64,000 nt of DNA from Bacteroidota bacterium. Lineage in GTDB: Bacteria; Bacteroidota; Ignavibacteria; UBA10030; SZUA-254. The translations under genes were made by a program, and so were the position numbers. Below are positions 61,136 through 64,000 of this stretch, piece by piece. The notes below the pieces were generated by a model. The model saw only the letters and a list, made by a program, of their open reading frames with translations. It was not told where the DNA came from and did not search any database. Position 1 is the stretch's first letter, and each line of letters starts with the position of its first letter. The DNA lies in the NCBI GenBank assembly GCA_036522515.1, contig DATDFQ010000049.1:1-64000 (forward strand), in the 5' to 3' direction.

Positions 61136-62236
61136 TCACACCTCCCCGCACACTCCGGCGAGGTATGATTCAAGCCTGCTCTTGCAGAGTTCTCTTGAGA
61201 AACCGGACGCGTGGTTCCGGATCGAAACCGCGTCGAAGTTCATCCGCTCGAACCGCTCGACCGCTTCCATGAGCGAACGGCTGTTCTGCCCGTCGAAAAA
61301 GACGCCCGTCGTTCCGGTGACGGTTTCGAGCGCACCGCCCGCCGCGAAAGCGATGACGGGCTTGCCGCACGACATCGCCTCGACCGGCGCGATACCGAAA
61401 TCCTCCTCCGACGGAAAGACCAGCGCCCGGCAACGCGCAAAGTAGCCGGCCAGCTCCGCATCCGGCGCCCACCCTTTAAACTCCACGTTCCCTCCGGCGA
61501 GCGACCGGAGCCTCTTCTCCTCGGGCCCCGCCCCGACCACCACCAGCCGCCTCCCCAGGTTCGTAAACGCCTCCACGGCGACATCGATCCTCTTGTACGG
61601 AACGAGCGCGGAAACGATCAGATAAAACCCCTCGTCCTCGCGTGAGAGCGGGAATCGCCGGAGGTCCACCGGGGGATAAATGACCGCGGCATCCCGGTTG
61701 TAGATCCGTCTGATCCTCTCCTGCACGTTTCTCGAGTTCGCGATGAAATGGCCGACATTGCCGGCAGTTTCGACATCCCAGCGGCGAAGATAACCGAGCA
61801 CCAGCTTCATCCCCGCCCTGACGGCGAAGGGCGCCCTTCCCGGGCCGAAGTAGTTGGGATATTGATCCCAGATGTACCTCATGGGAGTGTGGCAATAACA
61901 AATATGTATGGCGCCGGAGCCAACGCGCACTCCTTTTGCCGCCGCGTGGCTGCTCGATATCACCACATCGAAGCCTCTGGCGTCGAGCCCCCGCGAGGCC
62001 GAAGGGAAGAGAGGCAGGAAATACCTGTAGTGGCGGAGGCCGAACGGCAGGCGCTGGATGTAAGACGTCCTGATGGGCAACCGCTCGATGGCGGGAGACA
62101 CCGTCCCCGGGCGGTGGACGAGAGTGAACAGGGTGGCATCCGGAAAGAGTTCGCAGAGCAACTCGAGCACTTTTTCGCCTCCCCTCATGCCGACAAGCCA
62201 ATCGTGCACGAGAGCGACCTTTCGGTTGGATCCCAT
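61136..62236 (-). CDS. GT4-family glycosyltransferase
   Basis: 366 residues from the ATG at 62236, chosen because MGSNRKVALVHDWLVGMRGGE begins the conserved fold; upstream ATGs in frame exist but run into the promoter region. GT-B fold: ICYCHTPMRYIWDQYP in the N domain, FIANSRNVQERI at the hinge, and the donor site FPSEEDFGIAPVEAMSCGKPVIAF with GGALETV. Similar enzymes add mannose or related sugars to lipid-linked or capsular glycans; the acceptor is unknown. Divergent from the hydrolase gene. Confidence 0.88.
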   Translation of the reverse strand: MGSNRKVALVHDWLVGMRGGEKVLELLCELFPDATLFTLVHRPGTVSPAIERLPIRTSYIQRLPFGLRHYRYFLPLFPSASRGLDARGFDVVISSSHAAAKGVRVGSGAIHICYCHTPMRYIWDQYPNYFGPGRAPFAVRAGMKLVLGYLRRWDVETAGNVGHFIANSRNVQERIRRIYNRDAAVIYPPVDLRRFPLSREDEGFYLIVSALVPYKRIDVAVEAFTNLGRRLVVVGAGPEEKRLRSLAGGNVEFKGWAPDAELAGYFARCRALVFPSEEDFGIAPVEAMSCGKPVIAFAAGGALETVTGTTGVFFDGQNSRSLMEAVERFERMNFDAVSIRNHASGFSRELCKSRLESYLAGVCGEV

Positions 62237-62282
62237 TCCGGAAAATATACGAAGATTGTGCGTGAGATGTGATCTCATGCGG

Positions 62283-62311
62283 TTGCATCCCGGGGACGCG
62301 CTTCCTATATT
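62283..62311 (+). promoter_or_regulatory. Promoter of the hydrolase/M28 operon
   Basis: TTGCAT, 17-bp spacer, TATATT, in the 134-base gap between divergent genes. Predicted leader about 53 bases to the ATG at 62371. Confidence 0.5.
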
Positions 62312-62370
62312 ATTCAGATTCCTTTGCAGTACGCCGGAAAACGCAAATATTCCCCCTTCCAAAAGAGAGC

Positions 62371-63279
62371 ATGACCCTGCTCGTGCCCCTCGGGGCAGTC
62401 GTCCTTCTTTTCCTCGCGAGCGCCACCGTTCTCCTGCTCATGACCGGTCCGACCCTCCTGCTGAAGCCGCGGCGCCGTTCGGCGGAATTCTATCGTGCTC
62501 TCGGGCAACCCACGACACCGGGAGAGGCGCGCCTTGAATATGAAGAGATCGGCGTCGAGGTGGAGACCGGGTTGAAACTCGATTGCTGGCTCATCAAAGC
62601 GGATGCCCCGGTCAAGGGCACGGTGCTCTACCTGCATGGTGTATCGGACTGCAAGATCGACGGGCTCCGGCTCGCGAGGCTCCTCCACGACGACCATTTC
62701 AACGTGTTTCTCTACGATTCCAGGCGCCATGGAAGGAGCGGCGGAAAATTTTGCACGTACGGGTTTTACGAGAAATTCGACGTCGTCAAGATCATCGATT
62801 ACCTGGCGCAGCGGAAGGATGTTGCGGCCGGGAAGATCGCCGCGTTCGGCACGTCGATGGGCGCTGCGGTCGCGATACAGGCGGCGGCGATCGATGTGCG
62901 GATCGGCGCGGTGATCGCGGAGAACTCGTTCGCCACGCTCCGCTCGATCTTCGATGACTACCAGAAAAGGATGTTCAAGCTTCCGTTCCACTACCTCCGG
63001 AATCTCGTGATTGTCCGTTCCGAGCGGATCGCGAGGTTCAAGGCAAGCGACGTCTCGCCGCTCGAGGCAGTGCGGAAACTCGAGATACCGATTCTCTTCA
63101 TTTACGGAACGAACGACCACCTCATCGACCATGAGTACTCCGTCATGCTCTATGAGAACACGCGCGGAAAGAAGGATCTCTTCCCGGTCGAGCACGCCTC
63201 GCACAACGACACCTGGAAGGTCGCGGGAAGGTCGTACGAAACCAAGGTTCTCGGATTCCTCGAAAGGAATCTGGCGTGA
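62371..63279 (+). CDS. Membrane-anchored alpha/beta hydrolase
   Basis: 302 residues from the ATG at 62371 (AAAAGAGAG site); the open frame extends 34 codons upstream but into the promoter. One N-terminal membrane helix (about residues 3-26) is followed by an alpha/beta-hydrolase domain with the nucleophile elbow GTSMGAA, the acid in YGTNDHLID and the base in EHASHND. Resembles the FrsA/YqkD-like serine hydrolases; substrate unknown. Its stop overlaps the start of the next gene. Confidence 0.85.
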   Translation: MTLLVPLGAVVLLFLASATVLLLMTGPTLLLKPRRRSAEFYRALGQPTTPGEARLEYEEIGVEVETGLKLDCWLIKADAPVKGTVLYLHGVSDCKIDGLRLARLLHDDHFNVFLYDSRRHGRSGGKFCTYGFYEKFDVVKIIDYLAQRKDVAAGKIAAFGTSMGAAVAIQAAAIDVRIGAVIAENSFATLRSIFDDYQKRMFKLPFHYLRNLVIVRSERIARFKASDVSPLEAVRKLEIPILFIYGTNDHLIDHEYSVMLYENTRGKKDLFPVEHASHNDTWKVAGRSYETKVLGFLERNLA

Positions 63280-64000
63280 GGGTTGGAGCGGGGCTCTTGC
63301 TGTTGCTCCTCCTCCAGAACGGGCTCTCCGCGCAGACCGAATTTTCGGAGGAGAATGCCGTCCGGATCCTCAGGCACCTGGTCCTCGACATCGGCCCGAG
63401 ACCGATGGGATCCCCCGCCGAGCGCCGCGCCCTCGAATTCGCGGCTTCGTCGCTCAGGGAATCGGGTTGTGAAATATCCTATGTCATGCCGTTCGACCGC
63501 ACCGGGAGGGTCAACACCTCCAGCGGCATCGCCGTCGGGATCAAGCGCGGAGCCACCGGACGCATGATTCTGATCGGCGGGCATATCGATTCGGCGGGTC
63601 CCGAGATTCCCGGGGCCGACGACGACGGATCGGGGAGCGCAACCGTCCTTGAGCTTGCGCGGTTGTTCGGACACAGGCCCACTCGCTCGACGCTCGTCTT
63701 CTGCTGTTTTGGAGGCGAGGAACAGGGGTTGGAGGGTTCGAAACATTTTGCGGGCACCTTCCCGGAACTCGACAGCATCGACCTCATGCTTCAGGCCGAT
63801 ATGGCAAACGGGCTCGGCACGATCGACCTCGATCCCGATTCGCACACCGCCAGCGCCCCGCCGTGGCTCGTGCGGGCTGCCGTCGAGGAATTCTATTCCC
63901 TGGGCTACGACCATCTCCGCTACCCAACCCATTTCTTCTCGCTCAACTACGCGTTCGGAGCGGGGTCGGGGTCGGATCATGAATCGTTTCTGGAGCGCGG
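63276..64000 (+). CDS. M28-family peptidase (3' end cut off by window)
   Basis: GTG start overlapping the hydrolase stop (GTGA), with AAAGGA at eight-base spacing. At least 241 residues: a signal peptide (MRVGAGLLLLLLLQNGLSAQ), then LDIGPRPMGSPAERRALEFA and the zinc motifs GGHIDSAG, GADDDGSGSATVLELAR, and CFGGEEQGLEGS. HESF near the window end corresponds to the last ligand region. Probably an exported aminopeptidase or glutaminyl-cyclase-like enzyme. Translationally coupled to the hydrolase. It shares about the same core as the M28 protein at 28087 but lacks obvious close similarity elsewhere. Confidence 0.88.
   Translation, partial: MRVGAGLLLLLLLQNGLSAQTEFSEENAVRILRHLVLDIGPRPMGSPAERRALEFAASSLRESGCEISYVMPFDRTGRVNTSSGIAVGIKRGATGRMILIGGHIDSAGPEIPGADDDGSGSATVLELARLFGHRPTRSTLVFCCFGGEEQGLEGSKHFAGTFPELDSIDLMLQADMANGLGTIDLDPDSHTASAPPWLVRAAVEEFYSLGYDHLRYPTHFFSLNYAFGAGSGSDHESFLER

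Overview
The window is 64 kb of densely coded, GC-rich bacterial chromosome carrying only ordinary chromosomal genes. There is no phage, plasmid, insertion sequence or CRISPR array. The gene content (bacillithiol enzyme BshA, SUF iron-sulfur cluster with SufT, large outer-membrane barrels with signal peptides, surface-antigen/patatin protein, YCF48 propeller, PrsW, c-di-AMP synthase beside folP) suggests a Gram-negative member of the Bacteroidota/Ignavibacteria (FCB) side of the tree. This placement is inference, not a marker-gene result. The promoters I can see are of the ordinary sigma-70 kind (TTGAtt-N17-TATnnT), not the Bacteroides TTG-N19-TAnnTTTG kind, which fits a deep branch better than the class Bacteroidia.

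Region by region. 0.3-6.5 kb (minus): an ECF sigma factor, its membrane anti-sigma factor with a remarkable repeat domain, an outer-membrane protease/propeller/barrel protein and a PrsW intramembrane protease. 6.6-7.7 kb (minus): STAS / anti-sigma kinase / STAS partner-switch module. 7.8-11.7 kb (minus): upp, a CoA-disulfide-reductase-like flavoenzyme, der, a single-domain response regulator and tRNA-Pro(CGG). 11.9-15.3 kb (minus): miaA, pcm, cdaA, folP and an untracked 33-residue basic protein gene with its own strong promoter. 15.4-18.8 kb (minus): M61 protease, superoxide dismutase, ErpA-like A-type carrier, SufT. 19-26.4 kb (minus): a complete SUF operon led by an Rrf2 regulator and containing both an IscS-type and a SufS-type cysteine desulfurase. 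26.5-29.5 kb: zinc-ribbon protein (minus), bshA and an M28 peptidase (plus). 29.8-34.4 kb (plus): five-gene branched-chain amino-acid ABC transporter. 34.6-41.5 kb (minus): APC amino-acid permease, DUF2007 protein, GspE/PilB ATPase, PcrA helicase, O6-alkylguanine DNA methyltransferase. 41.9-45.4 kb (minus): 1177-residue predicted outer-membrane protein. 45.8-51.9 kb (plus): tyrosine/homogentisate catabolic operon. 52-61 kb (minus): hybrid histidine kinase, AddA nuclease-helicase, patatin-BamA-like protein. 61.1-64 kb: glycosyltransferase (minus), then alpha/beta hydrolase and a cut-off M28 peptidase (plus).

Two families of dispersed palindromic repeats sit in the intergenic gaps: A (nested inverted repeats around CGCAGCCTAAAGGCTGCG and CGCGACCTGAAGGTCGCG) and B (arms GTCATCCTGAGCGAAGCG and its complement). 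In three of four cases an A element lies within about 20 bp of a B element, which looks like nested insertion hot spots.

The most interesting candidate system is the sigma / repeat-bearing anti-sigma / outer-membrane protease / PrsW block at the left end. It has the parts of an envelope-stress circuit controlled by regulated proteolysis, with an unusual filament-like sensor domain. No experimental or database evidence was available. All function calls come from motifs, length and context.
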